From Kribbella capetownensis (lineage in GTDB: Bacteria; Actinomycetota; Actinomycetes; Propionibacteriales; Kribbellaceae), in contig NZ_SJKD01000005.1 of assembly GCF_004331485.1 (NCBI RefSeq), positions 1-64,000 on the forward strand: 64,000 nt of DNA, given 5' to 3'. The position numbers and the translations under genes were made by a program. Positions 1-8,130 of this stretch are shown here, piece by piece. Within the stretch, counting starts at the first letter, position 1. Each line of letters starts with the position of its first letter. Under the pieces are notes generated by a model, which did no database searches, had not been told where the DNA came from, and worked only from the letters and a program-made list of their open reading frames with translations.

Positions 1-57
1 CCCGCACCCCCTGGCGCCTTCGCTTCGCTCGGCTTTGCTGGGGTTGCTCGCCGAACG

Positions 58-333
58 GACAGTGGCCGGCCGGGGTTGCCCGCCGCGTGACAGTTGCCGC
101 CTGGGGTTGGCCGCCGCGGGACAGTGGTCGGCTGGGGTTGGCCGCGCTTTGACGGGTCCGGGCTGTGGCGGGGCGCCGCGTGATGGTTCCGGCCGGGCTT
201 GGGCGCCGCGGGACAGTTGCCGACTGGGGTTGGGCGCCGCCCGACGGTTGCCGGCTGGGGTTGGGTGCCGCGGGACGGTTGCTGTGGTGGTTGGTCGCCG
301 CGTGAACTGTTCTGGTCTGTGGCTTAGGGCGTT
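58..333. repeat. degenerate 31-bp tandem repeat array
   Basis: About nine imperfect copies of a GC-rich unit begin at 58, 89, 120, 151, 182, 212, 243, 274 and 304, so the period is 30-31 bases. The shared core is GACRGTTGCCG followed by CTGGGGTTGG and then GCCGCG. A further weak unit may start near 29, so the array may continue left of the window. The plus strand is open here (110 codons), but the period is not a multiple of three, so successive units would be read in different frames. I read this as a non-coding minisatellite rather than a gene. It lies directly upstream of the acetyltransferase pair. Confidence 0.75.
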
Positions 334-412
334 GGTGGGGAAGTGCCTGCGGGTGGGGCGGGGATAACCGGTCGCGGCTGGGTGGTTGCGGGCTGTAGCT
401 TGCTGGGGGGTG

Positions 413-901
413 ATGGGCGTGGTGAGTACGGAGCGGCTGGCTTTGCGGTGGGTGGGGGTGGGGGATTTTGCGGCTTTGTGTGAGATGTGGACTGATGAGT
501 TGGTGGGGCAGTTCATGGGGGATTACGGGCCGCGGGATGAAGAGGCCGTTCGGGCTTGGTTGACGGGGTTTGTGGATGACGGGACGCATGTGCAGTTCAG
601 CGTCACGCGGCGGTCTGATGGTGAGGTGGTGGGGTGGCTCGGGATGGGGGAGAGCAAGGAGCCGGTGGCGGATTGGAGTTTCGGGTACGCCGTGCGTGCG
701 GCTCATCGTGGGCAGGGGTACATGACTGAGGCGTTGACCGCGGGGCTCGAGTACTGCCGTGGCGAGTTGGGTGTCGGGAGTCTGTGGGGCGAGTGCTTTG
801 TGGGGAACGTCGCGTCGGCGCGGGTGATGACTGGAGCGGGCATGGTGGAGATCGAGCCTGTCGAGCGCAGCAGGCGGTTCCGCATCCCGGCGAGCGCCTG
901 A
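413..901 (+). CDS. GNAT family N-acetyltransferase (RimJ/RimL-like)
   Basis: A 162-residue GNAT acetyltransferase expected to move an acetyl group from acetyl-CoA to an amine. It opens with the RimJ/RimL-type pattern TERLALRWVGVGDFAAL and has the acetyl-CoA loop region AHRGQGYMTEAL around residues 100-111, followed by NVASARVMTGAGM, the typical C-terminal Asn and helix. The ATG at 413 is chosen because it lies just after a G-rich stretch and just before the conserved N terminus; an in-frame TTG at 386 and GTGs at 410, 419 and 422 are alternatives. The stop overlaps the next start (TGATG), so the two acetyltransferases are probably translationally coupled. Third positions are unusually rich in G and T compared with downstream genes. 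The substrate is unknown. Confidence 0.85.
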   Translation: MGVVSTERLALRWVGVGDFAALCEMWTDELVGQFMGDYGPRDEEAVRAWLTGFVDDGTHVQFSVTRRSDGEVVGWLGMGESKEPVADWSFGYAVRAAHRGQGYMTEALTAGLEYCRGELGVGSLWGECFVGNVASARVMTGAGMVEIEPVERSRRFRIPASA

Positions 902-1377
902 TGCGGAATCAGATCAGTGTTGCGGTGCACACCGATCTCGATGATTTGGTGCGGTTGGAGTCGCAGCTGTTCAGTGAGGATGCTGGAGTTCACGATCCTC
1001 GGGTTGATGTCTCTTGGCCGACGCGCCATGCGCGGGACGATTTCGTTCGGCTGATCGATCTCGACTCCGCACTGGTGCTTGTCGCGCGGCGCGAGGGTGT
1101 GGTGGTCGGTCACCTTGTTGGATACCTGACGGCACCTTCAGCGACACGCTTCGGACGGCGTACTGCGGAGATTCGCAGTCTCTACGTGGACAGCGCTTCT
1201 CGCGCGAGTGGCGTAGGACAGGCGTTGGTCGGCCGATTCAGTGCGTGGGCGCGAGAGAACGACGCGAGCAGCGTCAGCGTCGCGTCGTACGCAGCGAATC
1301 ACGGTGCGCGGGCGTTCTACAGCCGGCTGGGGTTTGCCGAGCAGAGCGTCGTCTTTCAGGCCGTGCTCGGAGACTGA
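901..1377 (+). CDS. GNAT family N-acetyltransferase
   Basis: A 158-residue GNAT acetyltransferase. The core motifs are visible: IRSLYVDSASRASGVGQALV (motif A, with the acetyl-CoA binding loop, about residues 97-116) and the C-terminal NHGARAFYSRLGF (motif B). The ATG at 901 shares one base with the preceding stop, so this gene is the second of a coupled pair and needs no separate ribosome site. Reading the frame further upstream would only add sequence antisense to family expectations. Its fold differs from its partner (no RimJ-type N terminus), so the pair is not a recent duplication. The substrate cannot be told from sequence; antibiotic, amine or protein N-terminus are all possible. Confidence 0.85.
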   Translation: MRNQISVAVHTDLDDLVRLESQLFSEDAGVHDPRVDVSWPTRHARDDFVRLIDLDSALVLVARREGVVVGHLVGYLTAPSATRFGRRTAEIRSLYVDSASRASGVGQALVGRFSAWARENDASSVSVASYAANHGARAFYSRLGFAEQSVVFQAVLGD

Positions 1378-1501
1378 GCGAGCCGCAGCCCAGCCTCCGC
1401 CGACAAGTCGTTGCACAAGGCAATGGCGTCGTACCAGCTGATCCCGGTGACAGGTACGCCGTCCGCGCCGACGACCGGATAGCGCGCCAACCCTAGGGCC
1501 G
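1378..1501 (-). pseudogene. fragment of formylglycine-generating-enzyme-like protein
   Basis: The minus strand encodes about 40 residues that look like a piece of the FGE-sulfatase (SUMF1/EgtB-like) domain: YPVVGADGVPVTGISWYDAI followed by ALCNDLSAEAGL. The motif PV-G-SWYDA followed by a short helix and LS is typical of that family, which usually runs about 250-350 residues. Here nothing upstream continues it: it directly abuts the stop of the membrane glycosyltransferase gene at 1502, and it ends at 1356. I infer a remnant left by deletion. No start codon or ribosome site is apparent. Confidence 0.55.
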
Positions 1502-2959
1502 TCAGTAGTAGCGGCGGAGGTCTGGCCAGAGGGTGGACCAGGGTGCGCCAGGGGAGTCGCACAGGACCAGCGCGGTGCCGTCCTCGTCGTTCGAGACGAT
1601 GTTGTCGATCGTCGCCACCTGCTCGCAATCGCGGAAGTGCGCCTCGTACGCCGGCGTCCGCTCCTGCTCGACCAGCAGCACCGGACCGGTGTTGCTGTCC
1701 GGCGGCCGCTCCCAGTCCGCGAAGCTCATGTGACCCGAGTACGCCGGCGGCAGCCCGTGCGAAGGACCGAAGCGCCGCAACGCCCCCGCCTCGCCGTAGT
1801 TGCCGGTGAAGATCGTCGCCGACCCCCGCTGCCCTGAAGGGATCCGATTCCACACATCCGCGACAGCGGACGTCATCTCCGGCCACCCGATCTGCTCGCC
1901 CTGCTCCTTGTTCACCGGTATGACGAAGTCCACCGCCGAGGCAGGCAACACGGGCAACGTGAACAGCGCCGACGTGAGAGCAGTCAGCGCGAGCCCAACC
2001 GCGAGGATCGATCGACGCCACGCCAGTACAGGCTCAACCCCAGCTGCCACCAGCACGAGCAGCAGCGGCAACGCGTAGTACGACTTCCCGCCGACGGCCA
2101 GTACGACGACGCACAGCAGCGGGTACGCCAGCGCAACGGACCGAGCCCATGGCATCCGCCACATCCGGCGGAACCCGGCCACCCACACCGGCACCAGGAA
2201 CGGGGACAACTGCAGGATCTGCAGCGGGATGAACATGATCCGGTTCTCGGTCCCGTCGTCCTCGCTGATGCCGCCGGCGACGGTGAGCTGCGGCCAGTCG
2301 TGCTGGAACTGCCACAGCACGTTCGGCAGCGCGACGATCCCCGCGACCGCGACACCCGCGAGCAGCCACCACGAACGCAGCACCTCACGCGGACCGACGA
2401 TCAGCACCGCGATGAGCAAGGCACCGATCGGCAGCACCACGAGGTACTTGTTCTCCAGCGCGATCCCCGCGGTCAGGCCGAGCGCGAGCCACCATCGGCC
2501 GTCGGTCGTCCGCAGCAGCTTGATCGTGAACAGCGCGATCAGCATCCAGGCGAGCAGGTCGTACGTCGCAGTCGACACCAGATGCCCGACGCCGAGCAGG
2601 AACCCGGAAACGGCCGCACAGATCGCGGCCAGCAATTGGCCACGCCGATCGCTGCCGAACTCGCGTGCGATCAGTGCCACCACGACGATCGTGATCGCGC
2701 TGGCCACCGTCGACAGCACCCGCAGTCCCATCGGGGTGTTCCCGAACACCTCGGTCGAGATCCGCGCGAGCAACGGCGTCAGCGGCGGCTGGTCGACGTA
2801 CCCCCAGTCGAGGTGTTGTCCCGCGACCATGAAGTACAGCTCGTCCCGGTGGTACCCGTACCGCCCGGACAAGGCAGTCAGTACGACGGCCACGACCCCA
2901 GCGACGGCGTACACGGGAACAGCAGCGAAGGCAGGCACCGACGGACGCGTGGCGGTCAT
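1502..2959 (-). CDS. GT39/ArnT-like integral membrane glycosyltransferase
   Basis: A 485-residue polytopic membrane protein of the PMT_2/ArnT-like (GT39/GT83 fold) group, which transfer sugars from polyprenyl-phosphate donors outside the membrane. The diagnostic first loop is YGYHRDELYFMVAGQHLDWG then VDQPPLTPLLARI; the Asp-Glu pair is the expected catalytic region. About ten hydrophobic segments follow, then a soluble C-terminal part of about 130 residues that contains ATIFTGNYGEAGAL. The start at 2959 gives a normal N terminus just before the first membrane helix; starts up to 3067 would add a proline-rich stretch lacking hydrophobicity. It is divergent from the GntR/LacI-type regulator gene. 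The acceptor (lipid, glycan or protein) is unknown. Confidence 0.85.
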   Translation of the reverse strand: MTATRPSVPAFAAVPVYAVAGVVAVVLTALSGRYGYHRDELYFMVAGQHLDWGYVDQPPLTPLLARISTEVFGNTPMGLRVLSTVASAITIVVVALIAREFGSDRRGQLLAAICAAVSGFLLGVGHLVSTATYDLLAWMLIALFTIKLLRTTDGRWWLALGLTAGIALENKYLVVLPIGALLIAVLIVGPREVLRSWWLLAGVAVAGIVALPNVLWQFQHDWPQLTVAGGISEDDGTENRIMFIPLQILQLSPFLVPVWVAGFRRMWRMPWARSVALAYPLLCVVVLAVGGKSYYALPLLLVLVAAGVEPVLAWRRSILAVGLALTALTSALFTLPVLPASAVDFVIPVNKEQGEQIGWPEMTSAVADVWNRIPSGQRGSATIFTGNYGEAGALRRFGPSHGLPPAYSGHMSFADWERPPDSNTGPVLLVEQERTPAYEAHFRDCEQVATIDNIVSNDEDGTALVLCDSPGAPWSTLWPDLRRYY

Positions 2960-3061
2960 GCCCGAATGCTGACAGCCCGGAGGGTCCCGAGCCACCCCGA
3001 TTCGCCCCGGAGGAAACCCCGGTTGCTGCGCGGTTGGCATGCCATCGCGCATGATCTGATA

Positions 3062-3074
3062 TGTCAACCGGACA
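3062..3074. promoter_or_regulatory. candidate operator for the adjacent GntR/LacI-type regulator
   Basis: The inverted repeat TGTC-AACCG-GACA lies in the divergent intergenic region, immediately before the ribosome site (GGAGGGGAGAGG, 3079-3090) of the regulator gene. GntR-headed, LacI-tailed regulators such as AraR bind short palindromes of this kind (known for the family). That this one is autoregulatory is inference. Confidence 0.35.
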
Positions 3075-3092
3075 ACATGGAGGGGAGAGGCC

Positions 3093-4187
3093 GTGGCGCT
3101 GCTCTACGAGCGGATCAGTACGCACGTGCTGGAGCAGATCCGGCGCGGTGCGCTGCGGCCCGGTGACCGGGTGCCGTCGGAGATGGAGCTCGCGGCGGAG
3201 TTCGAGGTCAGTCGCATCACCTCCAAGCGGGCTCTCGAGGTACTGCGGGAGGCCGGGCTGGTGGAGCGGATCCGTGGCAAGGGGACGTTCGTCGTCCCCC
3301 ATCTGCCCGACCTGACCGGTGTCACCGTGCCGCTGCGGGGCCGAGTGCCGCGTCCGAGGCCTGAGGCCCGCTCGATCGCTCTCGTCATCCCTGATGTGTC
3401 CGAGGCGTACGGTCTGGAGTTGCTGTGCGCGGTCGAGGAGCGGTGCGCCGAGTACGGCGCACATCTGATCGTACGGCGGACGCACGGCCGGCAATCCGAT
3501 GAGGAGAAGGCCGTCGACCTACTGGTGGCGACCGGTGAGGTGGATGGTCTGATCGTGTTCCCGGTCCACGGCGACTTCTACAACGCCAGCCTGCTCAGGC
3601 AGGTGCTGGATGGCTATCCGGTCGTACTGGTCGACCGCCACCTGTCCGGGATCCCCGTCGCGGCGGTCCACACCGACAACGTGGCGGCGGCGAAGGCCCT
3701 CACAGAGCGGCTGCTCGACCAGGGGCACCGACACATCGCCTTCGTGTCCCCGCCGCCCGTGAACACGTCGTCGATCGAGGACCGGCTGGAGGGTTTCCGG
3801 TCCGCGTTCGGCGACCGCGGTCAGGCCTACGAGCTGACCGATCTGCGCAGCACCCTGCCCGGGTCGACGACCACCGAGAGCGTCGAGGCGGATGTCGAGG
3901 TGATCCGCGCGTTCCGCGAGCGGTTGCCGGAGGTCACGGCGTACTTCGCCTGTGAGTACAACCTGGCCCGGATGACGGACCGGGCGCTCGGCGGCGACCG
4001 TGTGGTCGCCTGCTTCGACTCACCCGGTGACTCGATCGGCGGACCGCCGTACCTGCATGTCCGGCAGGACCAGGAGGAGATGGGCCGGAGGGCGGTGGAC
4101 CTGCTGCTCGCTCGGCTCCGTGGCGAAGAGGTGCCGAACCTGACCATGGTCCCGTTCGAGCTGGTCGATGCTGAGGGCAACGGGTAG
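3093..4187 (+). CDS. GntR-HTH / LacI-type sensor transcriptional regulator
   Basis: A 364-residue regulator with an N-terminal GntR winged helix (residues 1-70: LYERISTHVLEQIRRGALRP, then PSEMELAAEFEVSRITSKRA and GKGTFVV). A periplasmic-binding-protein-like sensor domain of the LacI/GalR type follows from about residue 92 (SIALVIPDV, DGLIVFP, VVLVDRHL, VHTDNVAAA, GHRHIAFVSPP). This arrangement is that of AraR-like sugar-responsive repressors. The GTG at 3093 is preceded by a strong ribosome site. No transporter or catabolic gene lies beside it, so the effector is not evident; the divergent membrane glycosyltransferase is the closest possible target. The C-terminal ends (RQDQEEMGRRAVDLLL) are typical of the family, so the gene is intact. 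Confidence 0.9.
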   Translation: MALLYERISTHVLEQIRRGALRPGDRVPSEMELAAEFEVSRITSKRALEVLREAGLVERIRGKGTFVVPHLPDLTGVTVPLRGRVPRPRPEARSIALVIPDVSEAYGLELLCAVEERCAEYGAHLIVRRTHGRQSDEEKAVDLLVATGEVDGLIVFPVHGDFYNASLLRQVLDGYPVVLVDRHLSGIPVAAVHTDNVAAAKALTERLLDQGHRHIAFVSPPPVNTSSIEDRLEGFRSAFGDRGQAYELTDLRSTLPGSTTTESVEADVEVIRAFRERLPEVTAYFACEYNLARMTDRALGGDRVVACFDSPGDSIGGPPYLHVRQDQEEMGRRAVDLLLARLRGEEVPNLTMVPFELVDAEGNG

Positions 4188-4231
4188 ACGGACCTGACTT
4201 TCGGCAGTACGGCGATGTCGGGGTGACTGTG

Positions 4232-4244
4232 TAGCGTCTGGGGC
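4232..4244 (+). promoter_or_regulatory. leaderless-type promoter of the histidine kinase gene
   Basis: TAGCGT at 4232-4237 fits the actinobacterial -10 consensus TAnnnT and is followed by seven bases and then the ATG, with no purine-rich ribosome site. Transcription would be expected to begin at or next to the A of the start codon. The same arrangement recurs before several other genes in this window. Confidence 0.45.
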
Positions 4245-5819
4245 ATGAACTGGCGGCGCCTGGGAGACGTCGGCCTGTGGGCCGCGTTGAGCTTCCTCGT
4301 GCTCGCGGAGAGCGGTGCCCGCGGCGATCCGTACTGGGTGCAGGCCGCCTTCATCGCGGCGCTGTTGGTGGCGGTCTTCGTCCGCCGCCGCTGGCCACTG
4401 GTCGCCCTCGCCGTCGTCGCCTGGGCGGAGATCGTCGTCCTGGCCTTCGCGCTCGGCACGCAGAACGGCGTACAGGTCGCGTTGGTGCCGGCGATCACCC
4501 TGATGAGCTACCTGGCTGGTCGCCGGGAGACTCAGCTGAAGCACTTCGTCATGGTGTGCAGTTGGTCGCTGCTCGGCGGACTGCTCCTCGCTCTGGTCGT
4601 GCAGGGTGAGCAGCACGCCACCGAGGCGGTGCTGAGCTGGCTGGTGATGCTACTGCTCGCACTGCTTCTGGTCGTGCTGCCGTGGCTGGTCGGGCGGTAC
4701 CGCGCGCAGCAGGCACTACTGGCCTCGGCCGGCTGGGACCGGGCGGAGCGGATCGAGCGCGAGCAGCGGATGGCGATCGACCAGGAGCGGCTGCGCGAGC
4801 GGTCCCGGATCGCCCAGGACATGCACGATTCGGTCGGCCACGAGCTGAGCCTGATCGCCCTCCGCGCCGCGGCGCTGGAGCTTGACCCGTCCCTGCCGGC
4901 CGAGCATCGACAGGCTGCAACCTCGCTGCGTGAAGCAGCCGCCACGGCGACCGATCGGCTCGGCGAGATCATCGGCGTACTGCGGGACTCGGACGCGCCG
5001 ACGGTGCCACGCGACGAGAGCGTGCTGTCGCTGATCGAGCGGGCGGCCGAGTCCGGTCTCGAGGTCCGTCTGATCGAGGAGGGCGACGGCGAGCTGTCGC
5101 CCATGGTGGATCGAGCCGTGCACCGCATCGTCCAGGAATCGTTGACGAACGCGAGCAAGCACGCGCCCGGCACAGCGGTCACCGTGACCGTGACGCGCGC
5201 GGACGACGACGTACGCGTGCAGGTCGTCGACACCGGTGCACAGCGGCCGGTCCAGTCTGTTCCCTCGAGCGGACGCGGCCTGGACGGATTGCGCGAGCGC
5301 GTACGGCTCGTCGGCGGGACGCTGACCGCGGGACCACGGAGCGGCGGCGGTTTCGAGGTGGTGGCAACGATGCCGCGGGCAGGCGGCCCGCCCGAGCCGG
5401 AAGCACCGCCAATGTCTGCTGCGGAAGCGGAACGAGCCACAGTACGGCGCAGTGCGCGGCGCGGTCTGGTCACGGCCGTCGCCGCACCGCTGATCCTCGG
5501 AGCGGTCGTCGGCGTGGTTGCCTTGGGCTACTACCTGATCGCCGGCTACAACTCGATCCTGCACCCCGGCCAGTACGACGTCCTGGCCATCGGACAGCCG
5601 GAGGACGAGGTGGAGAAGGTGCTCCCGGCGATGCAGATGATCGACCCGCCCAGCGAGGGCTATACGGTGCCGGCCGGCTGGTCCTGCCGCTACTACAGTC
5701 CGGACGTCCCGTTCTCGATCACCTACGTCTACAGGCTCTGCTTCGCCGACGGGAAGCTCGTCGCCAAGACGGTCGTGCAGAGCGGCTCCGTCGTACCGAC
5801 TCCCGAGAGCACAGGATGA
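4245..5819 (+). CDS. NarL/DesK-type sensor histidine kinase with an extra C-terminal membrane domain
   Basis: A 524-residue sensor kinase. About five or six membrane helices (residues about 10-150) are followed by a HisKA_3 dimerisation domain with phospho-acceptor His194 in QDMHDSVGHELSL, then a HATPase region (ESLTNASKHAPG near 299-310, VVDTG near 328, GRGLDGLRERV near 343). Unlike standard members, which stop after the ATPase domain, it continues through a Pro-rich linker into another membrane helix (about 408-432) and a tail of about 90 residues with two cysteines that would lie outside the cell. The response regulator gene starts four bases after the stop, so the two are co-transcribed and form one two-component system. 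Signal unknown. Confidence 0.9.
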   Translation: MNWRRLGDVGLWAALSFLVLAESGARGDPYWVQAAFIAALLVAVFVRRRWPLVALAVVAWAEIVVLAFALGTQNGVQVALVPAITLMSYLAGRRETQLKHFVMVCSWSLLGGLLLALVVQGEQHATEAVLSWLVMLLLALLLVVLPWLVGRYRAQQALLASAGWDRAERIEREQRMAIDQERLRERSRIAQDMHDSVGHELSLIALRAAALELDPSLPAEHRQAATSLREAAATATDRLGEIIGVLRDSDAPTVPRDESVLSLIERAAESGLEVRLIEEGDGELSPMVDRAVHRIVQESLTNASKHAPGTAVTVTVTRADDDVRVQVVDTGAQRPVQSVPSSGRGLDGLRERVRLVGGTLTAGPRSGGGFEVVATMPRAGGPPEPEAPPMSAAEAERATVRRSARRGLVTAVAAPLILGAVVGVVALGYYLIAGYNSILHPGQYDVLAIGQPEDEVEKVLPAMQMIDPPSEGYTVPAGWSCRYYSPDVPFSITYVYRLCFADGKLVAKTVVQSGSVVPTPESTG

Positions 5820-5823
5820 CGAC

Positions 5824-6489
5824 ATGATCAGGGTGCTGCTGGCCGACGACGAGGCGATGGTGCGGGCCGGGGTCCGCGCGATCCTCGGCACCGACGACGC
5901 GATCGAGGTCGTTGCCGAGGCAGCCGATGGGGCGGAGGCGGTCGAGCAGGTCCGGCGGCACCGGCCCGACGTGGCGGTGCTCGATATCCGGATGCCGCGG
6001 ATGGACGGCCTTGCAGCCGGCGCCGAGATCCGCCGGACCGTGCCCGAGACCGCGGTCGTAATCCTCACGACGTTCTCCGAGGACGCGTACATCGCCCGTG
6101 CCCTGGGCGACGGTGCGAGCGGCTTCCTGCTGAAGTCCGGCGATCCCCGCGAACTGATCGCGGGTCTGAAGGCTGTCGCGGAAGGCGCCGCCTATCTGTC
6201 GCCCCGCGTCGCCCAGCGGGTGATCGCCGAGCTGAGCACCGGCGCAGGTGGTGGGGCGATGGCGCGGGCTGCGGCTGCCAAGGAGCAGGTCGCCGTACTG
6301 AGCCCGCGTGAGCTTGAGGTGCTGGGGCTGGTCGGCGCGGGCCTGTCCAACGCCGAGATCGCCCGGCGGCTGTTCCTGGTCGAGGGCACTGTGAAGGCGT
6401 ATGTGAGCGCGATTCTGCTCCGGCTGGCGGTCAAGAACCGGGTGCAGGCCGCGATCGTCGCCTACGAGGCCGGCCTGGTGACTGGCTGA
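5824..6489 (+). CDS. NarL/FixJ-family response regulator
   Basis: A 221-residue response regulator. The receiver domain has acidic residues Asp8-Asp9, phospho-acceptor Asp54 (VAVLDIRMPRMDG), Thr82 (VILTTFSE) and Lys104 (GFLLKSGD). The LuxR-type helix-turn-helix lies at about 157-215 (LSPRELEVLGLVGAGLSNAE, then GTVKAYVSAILLRL). One departure from family norm is AYVSAILLRL where THVsrIL-KL is usual. It should be phosphorylated by the kinase encoded just upstream and then act as a DNA-binding regulator. The intergenic region downstream shows no clear terminator. Confidence 0.93.
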   Translation: MIRVLLADDEAMVRAGVRAILGTDDAIEVVAEAADGAEAVEQVRRHRPDVAVLDIRMPRMDGLAAGAEIRRTVPETAVVILTTFSEDAYIARALGDGASGFLLKSGDPRELIAGLKAVAEGAAYLSPRVAQRVIAELSTGAGGGAMARAAAAKEQVAVLSPRELEVLGLVGAGLSNAEIARRLFLVEGTVKAYVSAILLRLAVKNRVQAAIVAYEAGLVTG

Positions 6490-6657
6490 GGGGTCAGATT
6501 CCGTTGCCCGGTGGTGGTGCGACGCTCCGGGTGGTGACGTGGTGTGGACACCCGGTCATGGGATAGTGGACCTTTCCCGGGGACCTCACCTCCGGAATCG
6601 AAACCCAGCAACCCCAGGGGCCACCCGCCCCCTCTGACAGAATCGGGGACCCAGGTC

Positions 6658-8127
6658 GTGACCGACTCGCACAACTCCGGACAGCACAAGGACCGGGAAG
6701 CGGCGGCGGCCGAGGTCCGGAGAATGTGGCAACCGACGCCCTCCTGGACCCAGCCGGATCCGAACACGGCGCCCGCCGACGAGCCCGAGAAGCCCGACGA
6801 GCAGCCCGATGCGCTCTCCCAGGAGTTCCCGGGCGACGCGTGGTCCCGGCCCAACCAGCCGCCGCCCAGCCCGTCCTGGTCGCAGCCCGCGGCCGAGTCC
6901 GACACCCCTGACGAGACCGACGAGACCGAGGCCGACAGCGCCGACGACCAGTCGTCCGGCCCGGCGGCCGGCGGTCAGCCAGGTGGACAGGGCAGCGACA
7001 GCGGTACGGCGCCACAGGGTGGCCCCAACAGTCCGTTGTTCGGTGGCTCGTCGTTCCACGGCTCGGGCTACGGCGCCCCGGAGAACCCTCCGGCGGCCGC
7101 TGGTCCCGCGCAGGGCGGTCAGCAGCTCTCTCCGGCCGCGCAGCACTTCTTCCCGCAAGGCATCCCCGGTCAGAACGTGCCGCAGCAGCGTGACGTCTCC
7201 TACCGCACGGACGAGCTGATCCAGGCGCTTCCGCTCCCTCGGGAGGCTCCGGCGGAGCGCGGCGTCCGCAGTGTGCTGCGGCTGCGTCCGGGCAGCGGCG
7301 AGCGGCTCGAGCGGATCGCCCGCGCGACCGCGGCGACGGCGTTCCGTCGGCCCGTGACCATCGTGGTGGCGAACCCGAAGGGCGGCTCGGGCAAGACGCC
7401 GACGACGCTGCTGCTGGCCGGCGCGCTCGGTCAGGCGCGCGGCGGCGGCGTCGTCGCCTGGGACAACAACGAGCTGCGCGGCAACATGCACCTGCGTACG
7501 CACGACACGAACGCGCGGTCCACCGTCACCGACATGCTCCAGGCGATGCCGATGCTGACCCAGCCGGATGCCCGGCTCGGCGACGTGGCGGCGTACCTGC
7601 GGCACCAGGTCGCGGGGCAGTACGACGTACTGACGTCGGCGACCACAACGTACGCGCAGATCGAGGCGAAGGACTTCGACCAGATCCACAGGTTGCTGAG
7701 CCGGTTCTACAAGGTGCTCGTGATCGACACCGGGAACAACGAGGGCTCCAGCAACTGGCGCGAGGCGATGAAGGCGGCCGACGCCCTCGTCATCCCGATC
7801 AAGTGGAAGAGCCTGTCCTGCGCGGCCGCCGTGCAGATGCTGGAGGAGCTCGACAACCAGGGCCCGGAGGCGCAGCGCCTGATCCGCCGTGCGGTGATCG
7901 CGGTGTCGAACGGTCCCGGCGATGTGAACAAGGAGGTCGAGAAGCAGCTCCGGTCGTACTTCGAGTCCCGCGCGGCTGCTGTCGTCGACATTCCGACCGA
8001 CCAGCACATCGCGGCCGAAGGCCCGCTGGACCACTCCGCACTGCAGCCGACAACCCGCCGCGCAGCCCTGGAGCTGGCGGCGAAGGTGTCGGAGCAGATC
8101 ACGATCGCGCTGAACGTCCCGCGGTAA
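6658..8127 (+). CDS. MinD/ParA-like P-loop ATPase with long proline-rich N terminus
   Basis: A 489-residue protein with two parts. Residues 1 to about 190 are low-complexity, rich in Pro, Gly, Ser, Glu and Gln. From about residue 225 there is a MinD/ParA (SIMIBI) ATPase domain: deviant Walker A ANPKGGSGKTPTT near 238, VVAWDNNELRGN in place of the usual Asp-rich switch I, and VLVIDTGNNEGSSNW as Walker B/switch II. Such chimeras occur in actinobacteria next to secretion and cell-pole functions (EspI-like and MinD-like proteins), but no ESX gene is present here. The GTG at 6658 is chosen because it follows GGGGAC at a fair distance; the frame is open from 6544, which would add 38 residues. A role in positioning or partitioning is inference. 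Confidence 0.8.
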   Translation: MTDSHNSGQHKDREAAAAEVRRMWQPTPSWTQPDPNTAPADEPEKPDEQPDALSQEFPGDAWSRPNQPPPSPSWSQPAAESDTPDETDETEADSADDQSSGPAAGGQPGGQGSDSGTAPQGGPNSPLFGGSSFHGSGYGAPENPPAAAGPAQGGQQLSPAAQHFFPQGIPGQNVPQQRDVSYRTDELIQALPLPREAPAERGVRSVLRLRPGSGERLERIARATAATAFRRPVTIVVANPKGGSGKTPTTLLLAGALGQARGGGVVAWDNNELRGNMHLRTHDTNARSTVTDMLQAMPMLTQPDARLGDVAAYLRHQVAGQYDVLTSATTTYAQIEAKDFDQIHRLLSRFYKVLVIDTGNNEGSSNWREAMKAADALVIPIKWKSLSCAAAVQMLEELDNQGPEAQRLIRRAVIAVSNGPGDVNKEVEKQLRSYFESRAAAVVDIPTDQHIAAEGPLDHSALQPTTRRAALELAAKVSEQITIALNVPR

Positions 8128-8130
8128 CTG

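Noticed and set aside
35..367. 110-codon open frame over the tandem repeat array
   Set aside because: The 31-base period shifts frame with each copy and the product is low-complexity Arg/Gly/Leu; no ribosome site and no known family.
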